Part shown: positions 19,473-26,968 of the stretch, piece by piece
How the letters are laid out: every line of letters starts with the position of its first letter
Position numbering within the stretch: the first letter of the stretch is position 1
Origin: Vicinamibacterales bacterium
GTDB taxonomy: Bacteria; Acidobacteriota; Vicinamibacteria; Vicinamibacterales; 2-12-FULL-66-21
Direction: 5' to 3'
DNA length: 59,902 nt
Assembly (NCBI GenBank): GCA_036496585.1
Contig: DASXLB010000018.1
Coordinates: 1-59,902, forward strand
The notes under the pieces: model-generated
Databases searched by the model: none
The model's input: the letters and a program-made list of their open reading frames with translations, nothing else
What the model was told of the DNA's origin: nothing
Translations under genes and position numbers: made by a program

Positions 19473-19883
19473 ATGGCTCGCGTCTATGTCGAGCGCCGGG
19501 AGCTTCCCGACGATCTCCGCCACCTTCTGACGGCAGATGGCGCCGGTGCCGAATACACCCCTCCCATCGACGTGGTTGAAACCGACGCCTCGATCCAGAT
19601 CCTGCTCGACGTGCCTGGCGTGGAAGCTGGCCAGATCGACGTCGTGTTTTCCAGGAACGTGCTGCTGATCACGGGAGAGAAAACGCCGGTCTCCGCCGAT
19701 CACGCCGACGCGGCGTTCCATATCGCCGAGCGGGCGTTCGGGCGTTTCGCGCGCGCGATCGCACTCGAGGGGGCGTTCGACGCGGGCAAGGCGGTCGCGA
19801 CGCTGACGCACGGCGAACTGCGCGTGATCCTGCCGCGGGTGGAGGAGCGCCGCGGCACCCGGATCAAGATTCCCGTGCTCTGA
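19473..19883 (+). CDS. Second Hsp20-family small heat-shock protein
   Basis: The 136-residue protein has an alpha-crystallin domain from about residue 30: YTPPIDVVETDASIQILLDVPGVEAGQIDVVF, then NVLLITGEKTPV, HIAERAFGRFARAIAL and ATLTHGELRVILPRVEER. It is divergent in sequence from its neighbour, so the pair is not a recent duplication. It ends TGATG, its stop overlapping the start of the ymdB-like gene, so stress induction may extend into that gene and possibly xseA. Confidence 0.88.
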   Translation: MARVYVERRELPDDLRHLLTADGAGAEYTPPIDVVETDASIQILLDVPGVEAGQIDVVFSRNVLLITGEKTPVSADHADAAFHIAERAFGRFARAIALEGAFDAGKAVATLTHGELRVILPRVEERRGTRIKIPVL

Positions 19884-20704
19884 TGCGCATCCTCTTCGTC
19901 GGCGACATCTTCGGCAAGCCGGGCCGCGAGATCGCCCGCCGCGCGATTCCGGCGCTCGTCGAGCGCGAGTCGCTCGATTTCGTCGTCGCCAACGTCGAGA
20001 ACTCGGCCGCCGGCTTCGGCGTGACCGGCGACATCGCCGAGACGATCCTCTCCTACGGCGTCGACGTCATGACGACGGGAAACCACGTGTGGGACAAGAA
20101 GGAAGTCCTCGACTACATCCCGCGCCAGCCCAAGCTGCTCCGCCCGGCGAACTTCCCCGCTGGCACGCCGGGCCGCGGCAGCTACGTCGGCCGGACCCGC
20201 ACGGGGGAGCCGATCGGCGTCATCAACGTCATGGGGCGCGTCTTCATGCAGCCGCTGGACGATCCGTTCGCGACGGTCGGGCGGGAGATCGAGGCGATGC
20301 GCGGCAAGGCGCGCGTGATCATCGTCGACTTCCACGCCGAGGCGACCTCCGAGAAGGTAGCGATGGGCTGGCATCTCGACGGCCGCGTCACCGGCGTGTT
20401 CGGCACGCACACCCACGTGCAGACTGCCGACGAGCGCGTCCTGCCCAAGGGCACGGCCTATCTCACCGACGCCGGCATGACCGGCCCCCACGATTCGATC
20501 ATCGGCGTGACGACGGAGATCGCGCTGACTCGCTTCACCACCGGCATGCCCGCGAAGTTCGAATCGGCGAGCGGGCCCGGCCGGCTGAACGCGGTCATCG
20601 TGACGGCCGATCAGGCGACCGGCCGCGCCACGGCGGTGCATCGGCTGAACCTCTCGACGGCCGATGTCGACAACCTCGCGCCCGAGAGCGCGGTGGGACG
20701 CTGA
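19883..20704 (+). CDS. YmdB-family metallophosphoesterase (TIGR00282-like cyclic nucleotide phosphodiesterase)
   Basis: The 273-residue protein matches the YmdB family, whose B. subtilis member cleaves 2',3'-cAMP and affects RNase Y-dependent mRNA levels. Metal-binding motifs are MRILFVGDIFGKPGRE (residues 1-16), VVANVENSAAGFG, TTGNHVWDKKE (about 68), IIVDFHAEATSEK (about 150) and GTHTHVQTADE (about 178), followed by YLTDAGMTGPHDSIIG. In Firmicutes ymdB sits beside rny; here rny is 19 kb away. The start is the ATG sharing a base with the upstream stop. Confidence 0.92.
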   Translation: MRILFVGDIFGKPGREIARRAIPALVERESLDFVVANVENSAAGFGVTGDIAETILSYGVDVMTTGNHVWDKKEVLDYIPRQPKLLRPANFPAGTPGRGSYVGRTRTGEPIGVINVMGRVFMQPLDDPFATVGREIEAMRGKARVIIVDFHAEATSEKVAMGWHLDGRVTGVFGTHTHVQTADERVLPKGTAYLTDAGMTGPHDSIIGVTTEIALTRFTTGMPAKFESASGPGRLNAVIVTADQATGRATAVHRLNLSTADVDNLAPESAVGR

Positions 20705-20708
20705 CCGC

Positions 20709-22124
20709 GTGGGGAGCCTGTTCGATCAGCCATTCGAGGAAGAGGGCGATCCCGCCACCGAATCGGCGCCCCGGCCGATCGAACGGAAGATCTACTCCGT
20801 CAGTGAGCTGACGTCCGGGCTCCGCGCGCTCGTGGAGAATGCGTTCGGCGACGTCTGGGTCGAGGGGGAGATTTCCAACTGCAAGGTGTGGAACTCCGGT
20901 CATATGTACTTCACGCTGAAGGACGGCGGCTCCCAGGGCCTTGCCCAGATCAAGGGCGTCATGTTCCGCACCGCGCTGCGGTATCTGCGGTTCAAGCCGA
21001 CCGACGGGCTGCGTGTGGTGGCGCGCGGGCGCCTCAGCGTCTACGAGCCGAAGGGAGAATACCAGCTCGCCTGCGAGCACATGGAGCCCAAGGGGCTGGG
21101 CGCGCTGCAGCTCGCCTTCGAGCAGCTCAAGGAAAAGCTGCACGCCGAAGGGCTGTTCGATCGCGCGCGCAAGCGGGCGCTACCGGCGCTGCCGAGGCGG
21201 ATCGGCGTGGTCACCTCTGGCGACGGCGCCGCGCTGCGCGACATCCTCAAGGTGCTGAAACGCCGCGCGCCCAACGCGAGCGTGCTGATCCGCCCGGCGC
21301 GCGTGCAGGGAGAAGACGCGGTCGCCGACATCGTGACGGCGCTCCGCCAGATCGGCAAGGCTCCCGAAGTGGACGTGGTGATCCTCGCGCGCGGCGGCGG
21401 CTCGCTCGAGGATCTGTGGGCATTCAACGAGGAGAAGGTGGCGCGCGCCATCGCCTCGTGCCCGGTGCCGGTGGTCTCGGGCGTCGGCCACGAAACCGAC
21501 GTGACGATCGCCGACTTCGTCGCCGACCTGCGCGCCCCGACGCCGTCGGCAGCGGCCGAGATGGTGGTGGCGGCGCACGACGAGTTCTGCGCCCGCATCG
21601 ACCGGCTGACGGGCCGGTTGCGGGCCGCCGCGCTGACCGGTCTGCAGCAGCGGCGGAATACGGTGCATCGGCTGGCGAGCCGGCGCGGACTGGCCGGCTT
21701 CCACGTCCGAGTCGCGCTGCGCGAGCGTCACGCCGGCGAATTGACGCACCAGCTCCACGGCGCGATGCGGAGCCTGCTCGAGACGCGCGCGCGACACTGC
21801 CGCGCGCTCACGCAGCGGCTCGAGCAGCGCGACCTACCGCGGCGCCTCGCTGCGATGCGAGGACGGCTCGGCGGCGCCGAGGCACGTCTGACGGCAGCGG
21901 CGGAACGGACCCGCACGCGCGCCGACGCGCGCTTTCGCGGCCTCGCCGGCCGTCTGGAGAATCTGAGCCCGCTCGCCGTGCTCGCCCGCGGCTATGCTGT
22001 CTGCTGGAACGAGGACCGCAGCGCCATCGTCCGGAGCGCCGCGTCCGTGACGCCCGGCGATCGCGTGCATGTAACGCTGGCCGACGGCGGGATCGATTGT
22101 ACCGTCGACGGTCGGCAGGGCTGA
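20709..22124 (+). CDS. xseA: Exodeoxyribonuclease VII large subunit
   Basis: XseA is the catalytic subunit of ExoVII, which degrades single-stranded DNA. The 471-residue protein has an N-terminal OB fold (YSVSELTSGLRALVENAFGDVWVEGEISNCK; GHMYFTLKD), the catalytic region (RIGVVTSGDGAALRDIL; ILARGGGSLEDLWAFNEE; SGVGHETDVTIADFVADLRAPTPSAAAE) and a long helical region with a C-terminal barrel (LSPLAVLARGYAVCWNED). The GTG at 20709 follows the ymdB-like stop by 4 nt. The final residues GRQG and the TGA stop come from the first copy of the palindromic repeat array that follows. Confidence 0.94.
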   Translation: MGSLFDQPFEEEGDPATESAPRPIERKIYSVSELTSGLRALVENAFGDVWVEGEISNCKVWNSGHMYFTLKDGGSQGLAQIKGVMFRTALRYLRFKPTDGLRVVARGRLSVYEPKGEYQLACEHMEPKGLGALQLAFEQLKEKLHAEGLFDRARKRALPALPRRIGVVTSGDGAALRDILKVLKRRAPNASVLIRPARVQGEDAVADIVTALRQIGKAPEVDVVILARGGGSLEDLWAFNEEKVARAIASCPVPVVSGVGHETDVTIADFVADLRAPTPSAAAEMVVAAHDEFCARIDRLTGRLRAAALTGLQQRRNTVHRLASRRGLAGFHVRVALRERHAGELTHQLHGAMRSLLETRARHCRALTQRLEQRDLPRRLAAMRGRLGGAEARLTAAAERTRTRADARFRGLAGRLENLSPLAVLARGYAVCWNEDRSAIVRSAASVTPGDRVHVTLADGGIDCTVDGRQG

Positions 22125-22402
22125 AGCCCTGCGCTACGTTTGAGGGGCGGCAGGGCTAACCCGTACGCTGCGTTTAATGGGGAGCAGGGCTAAAGCCCTG
22201 CGCTACGTGTGCCTGATGTAGCGCAGGGCTTCAGTCCTGCCGTCGCGGAACGGAGTAGCGCAGGGCTTCAGTCCTGCCGTCGCGGAACGGAGTAGCGCAG
22301 GGCTTCAGCCCTGCCGTCGCGGGGACGGAGTAGCGCAGGGCTTCAGCCCTGCCATCGTGGAACGGAGTAGTGCAGGGCTTCAGCCCTGCCATCGCGGCTA
22401 GA
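22110..22402. repeat. Array of palindromic GGGCTTCAGCCC-type repeats
   Basis: Eight copies of a hairpin-forming unit lie between xseA and xseB. The first three (22110-22207) read CAGGGCTGAAGCCCTGCGCTACG or decayed versions of it in pieces. Five copies in the opposite orientation follow, starting near 22218, 22255, 22292, 22330 and 22367 with a period of 37-38 bp. Each has GTAGCGCAGGGCTTCAGCCC followed by a CTGCC(A/G)TCGCGGAACGGA-like tail. It is not CRISPR, as spacers are conserved with the repeat. One related hairpin recurs at 53352. The array supplies xseA's stop codon. Confidence 0.85.
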
Positions 22403-22410
22403 GACAACGC

Positions 22411-22665
22411 ATGGATCCAACTATCAAGGACTTCGAATCGGCGATCGCCGAGCTCGAGACGATCGTCAAGACGCTCGAAGAAGGCGATCTCGCGCTCGAG
22501 AAGTCGCTGGCGCTCTTCGAGCGCGCCGTGCAGCTGTCGCGCTTCTGCCACGCCAGCCTCGAGCAAGCGGAGCGGCGGGTGGAGATTCTCAACGAGCGCG
22601 GCGAAATCAAGACGGCCCCGTCGGGGCTGGCGGGCGACCCGACGCCGGCCGAGCGCAGCCGGTGA
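22411..22665 (+). CDS. xseB: Exodeoxyribonuclease VII small subunit
   Basis: The 84-residue XseB is the helical subunit that assembles with XseA. It reads [40 protein letters not shown], the standard two-helix signature, then [15 protein letters not shown]. It starts at the ATG just after the repeat array, with only a weak AGAGA upstream, so the 290-nt array separates it from its partner. Its end overlaps the next gene (GTGA). Confidence 0.92.
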   Translation: MDPTIKDFESAIAELETIVKTLEEGDLALEKSLALFERAVQLSRFCHASLEQAERRVEILNERGEIKTAPSGLAGDPTPAERSR

Positions 22666-23621
22666 CTCTCCTGCCGGACGAGACGCCCCAGGCGGCCGAC
22701 GACTTCCGGCGCTGGCTCGAGGCGCGCCGCGCCGAGGTGGGGATGGCGCTCGAGCGCTACCTGCCTGCAGCGCCGGCCTGTCCCGACCGTCTCGGCGAGG
22801 CGATGCGGTACAGCCTGCTCGCCGGCGGCAAGCGGCTGCGGCCGATGCTGACGCTCGCGTCGGCCGAGGCCGTCGCAGTGGCCAACGGCGGCGATCCGAT
22901 CACCGCCCGGGCGGCGGCGATGCCCGCGGCGTGCGCGCTCGAGTTCATTCACACATACTCGCTGGTGCACGACGATCTGCCGGCGATGGACGACGACACG
23001 CTGCGCCGCGGCCGTCCGACCAACCACGTCGTCTTCGGCGAGGGGCTCGCGATTCTCGCCGGCGACGGCCTGCTCACCGAGGCGTTCGCGTTGATGGCGC
23101 GTGAACCGGCGCCTGGCGGCGACGCGACACTCGACGCCCGGAAGCTGCGCGCGATCGCGATCGTGGCGGACGCGGCTGGCGCGGGCGGCATGGTCGGAGG
23201 ACAGGCAATCGACCTCGATGCGGCAGGATCGGGCGCGCAGTTCGACGCCGCCGGCCTCAAGGCCATGCACGCGCTCAAGACCGGAGAGATCATCCGCGGC
23301 TCGGCAGTCGCAGGAGCGGTGATGGCCGGCGCGTCCGACGCGCAGGTCGGCGCGGTCCAGCGGTTCGCCGTGGAGCTGGGCCTCGCGTTCCAGATCGTGG
23401 ACGACATCCTCGACGTCGAAGGGGCGTCGGCGGACCTCGGCAAGACCGCCGGGAAGGACGCGGCCGCCGGCAAGCCGACGTATCCGGCGCTCTACGGTCT
23501 CGACGCCTCGCGTCAGATGGCCGCCGCCTGCGTCGCCCGCGCGCTGGCCGCCTTGCACGACGCGGGACTCGCCGGCCAATTGCCGGCCATCGCGCGATGG
23601 GTCACCAACCGCACCAATTGA
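22662..23621 (+). CDS. ispA: Polyprenyl (farnesyl/geranylgeranyl) diphosphate synthase
   Basis: This 319-residue trans-prenyltransferase condenses isopentenyl diphosphate with allylic diphosphates. It has [10 protein letters not shown] near residue 52, the first Asp-rich motif [22 protein letters not shown] (about 105), KTGEIIRGS and the second Asp-rich motif [12 protein letters not shown] (about 245) followed by [17 protein letters not shown]. These features fit the FPP synthase (IspA) subgroup; chain length is inferred. The GTG start overlaps the xseB stop. In many genomes dxs comes next, but it is absent here. Confidence 0.92.
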   Translation: MTLLPDETPQAADDFRRWLEARRAEVGMALERYLPAAPACPDRLGEAMRYSLLAGGKRLRPMLTLASAEAVAVANGGDPITARAAAMPAACALEFIHTYSLVHDDLPAMDDDTLRRGRPTNHVVFGEGLAILAGDGLLTEAFALMAREPAPGGDATLDARKLRAIAIVADAAGAGGMVGGQAIDLDAAGSGAQFDAAGLKAMHALKTGEIIRGSAVAGAVMAGASDAQVGAVQRFAVELGLAFQIVDDILDVEGASADLGKTAGKDAAAGKPTYPALYGLDASRQMAAACVARALAALHDAGLAGQLPAIARWVTNRTN

Positions 23622-23661
23622 CGCCAGTTGAGACGGACCTGACCGTCCGCGCCGGCGCACC

Positions 23662-24411
23662 GTGAAGAAGCCGACCGCGCGCCTGGATGTCGCCCTCGTG
23701 GAGCGCGGCCTCGTCGCCACGCGCGAGCGGGCGCGCGCGCTCGTTCTGGCGGGCCAGGTGCAGGTCGGCGGCGTCGTCGTCTCCAAGGCGGGTCATCCGA
23801 CGCCGGCCGACGTCGAGATCACGCTCGTCAAACCCGATCATCCGTACGTCAGCCGCGGCGGCGTCAAACTGGCGCACGCGCTCGACGTCTTCGGCGTCGA
23901 TCCCACCGGACGGCTGGCGATCGACGTCGGCGCCTCGACGGGCGGGTTCACCGACGTGCTCCTGCAGCGGGGCGCCTCCCGCGTGGTCGCGATCGACGTC
24001 GGCCACGGCCAGCTCGACTGGCGCCTCCGCACCGATCCGCGCGTCGAGGTCATCGAGCGCGTCAACGCGCGGACGCTCACCCCCGATCAGCTGCCGCCCC
24101 AGACCCGCGCCTTCGATCTCGCCGTGATGGACGTGTCGTTCATCTCGGTCCGGCAGGTGCTGCCGGCGATCGCGCCGCTGCTTCTCGCCGGCGCGGATCT
24201 GGTCGTCCTCGTCAAGCCGCAGTTCGAAGCGGGGCGGCGCGAGGTGCACAAGGGGGGCTTGGTCCACGAGCCGGCGGTGCACGCGCGCGTGGTCGAAGAG
24301 GTGGCCGCCGCGGCAACTGCGCTAGGATTGTCGCGCGTGGCGACGACCGACTCCCCCATCACCGGCAGCGAAGGCAACCGCGAGTTCTTCCTGCACCTCC
24401 GGCGGCCATGA
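23662..24411 (+). CDS. tlyA: TlyA-family rRNA 2'-O-methyltransferase
   Basis: The 249-residue protein has an N-terminal S4 RNA-binding domain (RLDVALVERGLVATRERARALVLAGQVQVGGVV) and a Rossmann methyltransferase. Its SAM-binding motif is AIDVGASTGGFTDVLLQRGA (about 90-110), followed by VIERVNART, LAVMDVSFIS and VVLVKPQFEAGR. Homologues methylate 16S and/or 23S rRNA; some are described as hemolysins. Start is GTG at 23662. The stop overlaps nadK (ATGA). Confidence 0.92.
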   Translation: MKKPTARLDVALVERGLVATRERARALVLAGQVQVGGVVVSKAGHPTPADVEITLVKPDHPYVSRGGVKLAHALDVFGVDPTGRLAIDVGASTGGFTDVLLQRGASRVVAIDVGHGQLDWRLRTDPRVEVIERVNARTLTPDQLPPQTRAFDLAVMDVSFISVRQVLPAIAPLLLAGADLVVLVKPQFEAGRREVHKGGLVHEPAVHARVVEEVAAAATALGLSRVATTDSPITGSEGNREFFLHLRRP

Positions 24412-25286
24412 CGCGCGTCGGACTGATCGCCAAGCGGGGCCTCACCGAGGCGTCTGGGGTGCTCGCCGAACTGGCGGGCTGGCTCGAGGCGCGCGCCATC
24501 CAGGCGGTGTTCGAAAGCGACACGGCGCAGCTGGTCGGTCTCCCACCGGGACGTCCGACCGCATCGCGCGACGATCTGCCGCGTGAATGCGACCTGGTCG
24601 TCGCGCTGGGCGGCGACGGCACGCTCATCGGCATGGCGGGGCGGATCGCGCTGTCGGGGATGGACGTCCCCATCCTCGGCGTCAACTTCGGGAGCCTCGG
24701 GTTCCTCACCGAGATCACGCTCCCCGAGCTCTACGAGTCGCTCGAGGCCGCGCTGGCCGGGCAGGCGAGCCTCGAATCACGCGCCATGCTCACCGCGCGG
24801 ACGCTGCGCGACGATCGCCCGTTCGCCGAGCACGTGGTGCTCAACGACATCGTGATCACGAAAGGCGCGTTGTCGCGGATCATCGAGATGTCGGTCGCCA
24901 TCGGCGAAGCGGCGGTCACCCGCGTCCGCGCCGACGGCCTGATCATCGCGAGCCCGACGGGATCGACCGCCTACAACCTCGCCGCCGGCGGCCCGATCGT
25001 CCATCCCGCGGTGGACGCCATGGTGCTGACGCCGATCGCGCCGCACACGTTGACGAACCGTCCCGTGGTGATCGCCGGATCCCTCGAGGTGCACGTGCGC
25101 CCGATCATGGACGGCCAGGACGAGGTCTTCGTCACCTTCGACGGGCAATCGGGATTTGCGCTTCGGCGCAACGACCAGGTCAGCATCCGGCGGGCGCCGA
25201 CACCCGTCAGGCTCGTCCGCTCAGCGTCGCGCTCGTACTTCGACGTGCTCCGCGAGAAGTTGAAGTGGGGCGGCGACAACCGATAG
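24408..25286 (+). CDS. nadK: NAD(+) kinase
   Basis: NadK phosphorylates NAD to NADP. The 292-residue protein has the catalytic GGDG loop in DLVVALGGDGTLIGMAGR (about 61-78), GVNFGSLGFLTEI and LNDIVITKGALSRIIEM. The NE/D-like nucleotide contacts are followed by ADGLIIASPTGSTAYNLAAGGPIVHP and APHTLTNRPVV. All family hallmarks are present. It ends the rightward run that starts with the hsp20/ymdB-like genes and meets mltG tail to tail with a 23-nt gap. Confidence 0.95.
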   Translation: MTRVGLIAKRGLTEASGVLAELAGWLEARAIQAVFESDTAQLVGLPPGRPTASRDDLPRECDLVVALGGDGTLIGMAGRIALSGMDVPILGVNFGSLGFLTEITLPELYESLEAALAGQASLESRAMLTARTLRDDRPFAEHVVLNDIVITKGALSRIIEMSVAIGEAAVTRVRADGLIIASPTGSTAYNLAAGGPIVHPAVDAMVLTPIAPHTLTNRPVVIAGSLEVHVRPIMDGQDEVFVTFDGQSGFALRRNDQVSIRRAPTPVRLVRSASRSYFDVLREKLKWGGDNR

Positions 25287-25309
25287 CAGCGGCGCCGCGC
25301 CCTGCTCTC

Positions 25310-26332
25310 TCAGCGCCGGTGTTCCCTAAAGTACTGAATCTGGTACTTCTGCACGTTGCGGTTGTGTTCATCGAGCGTCGCGGCGAACGCGTGTGAGCCG
25401 TCGTTCCGGCTGACGAAGTAGAGATAGGCGACGTCGGCCGGGTGCGCGGCGGCCTCCAGCGACGCGCGTCCGGGCGCAGCGATCGGCCCCGGCGGCAGGC
25501 CAGCGTAGCGGTAGGTGTTGTACGGCGAATCGAACTGCAGGTTCGCGCGCGTCAGGTTGCCGGTATAGAGGTTGGCGCGATCGAGCGCGTAGATGACCGT
25601 CGGATCGCATTGCAGGCCCATCCCGAGCCGCAGGCGATTGGCGTAGACGGCGGCGACGAGCGGCCGCTCGTCCTTGTTGCCGGTTTCCTTCTCGACGATG
25701 GATGCCAGCGTGACGAACTGGCGCACCGTCAGGTGCCGCGTGCCGGCCGCGTCGATGAGATCCGGCGTCAGCGCTTTCAGGAAGCCCTGCACCATCCGCG
25801 CGACCAACTGCGCGGCCGTCGCTTTCCGCGGCAGCTTGTAGGTGTCGGGAAACAGGTACCCTTCCAGATCCCGGGCATCGGCATCGATCGCCGAGACCAG
25901 CGCCGCGTTCTTGGCCGCGTCGGCGAACTCCCTGACCGGACCGAAGCCCTTCGCTTCATAGATCGCCGCCATCTGCTTGATGGTCAGCCCCTCGGGGAAC
26001 GTAATCGGCCGGAAGTAAATCTCGCCGCGCGCGAGCTTGTCGGCCACCTGGCGCGGCGACATCGGCTGGTCGAAGTGGTACTCGCCGGCTTGCAGGCGGC
26101 GCCCTTCGTGCGTCAGCCACAACGCCAGGCGGAAACTGATCGCGTCGTGGACGACGCCGGCGTCGGCCAGGCGCCTGGCGATCGCGGCCGAGCCCGCGCC
26201 CTGCGGGATGTCCACGAACACCTCGGGCCCCCCGTAACCCTTGAACGGACGATCGACGCCCGTATACCACCACGCCGCGCCGCCGGCGGCGATGACGACG
26301 AGCAGCAGCAGAACCGCGAGGACTCTTTTCAT
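25310..26332 (-). CDS. mltG: Endolytic murein transglycosylase
   Basis: MltG (YceG) cuts nascent peptidoglycan strands at the inner membrane and helps set glycan length. The 340-residue protein has one N-terminal membrane helix (residues 4-24), a LysM-like region (VFVDIPQGAGSAAIARRLADAGV) and the catalytic domain: DLEGYLFPDTYKL, TLASIVEKETGNKDERPLVAAVYANRL with the catalytic Glu, GMGLQCDPTVIYAL and SPYNTYRYAGLPPGPI. Its start overlaps ruvX by 4 nt. Confidence 0.95.
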   Translation of the reverse strand: MKRVLAVLLLLVVIAAGGAAWWYTGVDRPFKGYGGPEVFVDIPQGAGSAAIARRLADAGVVHDAISFRLALWLTHEGRRLQAGEYHFDQPMSPRQVADKLARGEIYFRPITFPEGLTIKQMAAIYEAKGFGPVREFADAAKNAALVSAIDADARDLEGYLFPDTYKLPRKATAAQLVARMVQGFLKALTPDLIDAAGTRHLTVRQFVTLASIVEKETGNKDERPLVAAVYANRLRLGMGLQCDPTVIYALDRANLYTGNLTRANLQFDSPYNTYRYAGLPPGPIAAPGRASLEAAAHPADVAYLYFVSRNDGSHAFAATLDEHNRNVQKYQIQYFREHRR

Positions 26333-26820
26333 CGTGACTGACGGGGCCCGGTCGATTCGTCAGCCTCGGAGGTGGCGGCAGGCCCCGTCTGCCGCGGCTG
26401 ATGATCGAGGTAGTCCTGCAGGATCAGGGCCGCCGCCATCGCGTCGAGCTGCGGCTTGCGTTTCCGCCAGTCGCGCTCGCGCCCGGCGAGGCGCTGGTCG
26501 GCTTCGTGGCTGGTGAGCCGCTCGTCCTGAACTGTAATGGGAATCGCGATCCTGTCGGCGAGCTGTCGCACCAGACCCCGCACGATCGGCGTCTGCTGGT
26601 TGTCGTCGCCGTTGAGGCGCCGCGGCAGGCCGATGACGATGGCGCCAAGGCCGTCGGACTCGGCCGCCAGCGCGTCGATCTCGATCGCGAGCCGCGCAGT
26701 GGCGGCCCCAACCTGCCCGTTGTTGGCGATCGTTTTCCAGGGCGATGCGAGCAGGCCGGTCGCATCCGACAGCGCCAGCCCGATCCGCCGTTCGCCATAG
26801 TCGATGCCGAGCGCCCGCAC
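26329..26820 (-). CDS. ruvX: Holliday junction resolvase-like pre-16S rRNA nuclease (YqgF/RuvX)
   Basis: The 163-residue RNase H-like protein reads RALGIDYGERRIGLALSD at the start (catalytic Asp), with VIGLPRRLNGDDNQQ, VQDERLTSHEADQRL (catalytic Glu) and KPQLDAMAAALILQDYLD (last Asp). E. coli YqgF processes the 5' end of 16S rRNA. The start is GTG at 26820, with TACCCT 5 nt upstream. The ruvX-mltG pairing is widespread. The last 20 residues are a non-conserved polar tail. Confidence 0.92.
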   Translation of the reverse strand: MRALGIDYGERRIGLALSDATGLLASPWKTIANNGQVGAATARLAIEIDALAAESDGLGAIVIGLPRRLNGDDNQQTPIVRGLVRQLADRIAIPITVQDERLTSHEADQRLAGRERDWRKRKPQLDAMAAALILQDYLDHQPRQTGPAATSEADESTGPRQSR

Positions 26821-26825
26821 GGCTC

Positions 26826-26831
26826 AGGGTA
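26826..26831 (-). promoter_or_regulatory. Candidate -10 element of ruvX-mltG
   Basis: TACCCT on the minus strand ends 5 nt before the ruvX GTG, so a transcript would begin within a base or two of the start codon. Confidence 0.35.
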
Positions 26832-26951
26832 CCACGCGGCTGCGGGCTGCCAGCGACCGGTCGATCCGGACCGGCGAGGTCGGGATCGACGCCGGCGCGC
26901 CGATCCGGACGTCGGAGCGCAGGATGGCCGGCGGTCGGCTCGTGCGAGCCG

Positions 26952-26957
26952 TATAAT
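26952..26957 (+). promoter_or_regulatory. -10 element (perfect TATAAT) of the phosphodiesterase-envC-ctp operon
   Basis: TATAAT ends 11 nt before the ATG at 26969, implying a leader of about 5 nt. No -35 consensus is seen in the GC-rich DNA upstream. Confidence 0.55.
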
Positions 26958-26968
26958 CGGTCAACTCG

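Noticed and set aside
22110-22402. CRISPR array
   Set aside because: The intervening sequences are as conserved as the repeats, the period is about 37 bp with no unique spacers, units occur in both orientations, and no cas genes are present.
22231-22566. Minus-strand frame containing GLKPCATPFRDGRTEALRYS repeats
   Set aside because: It is a translation of the palindromic repeat array and antisense xseB, a well-known type of spurious peptide.
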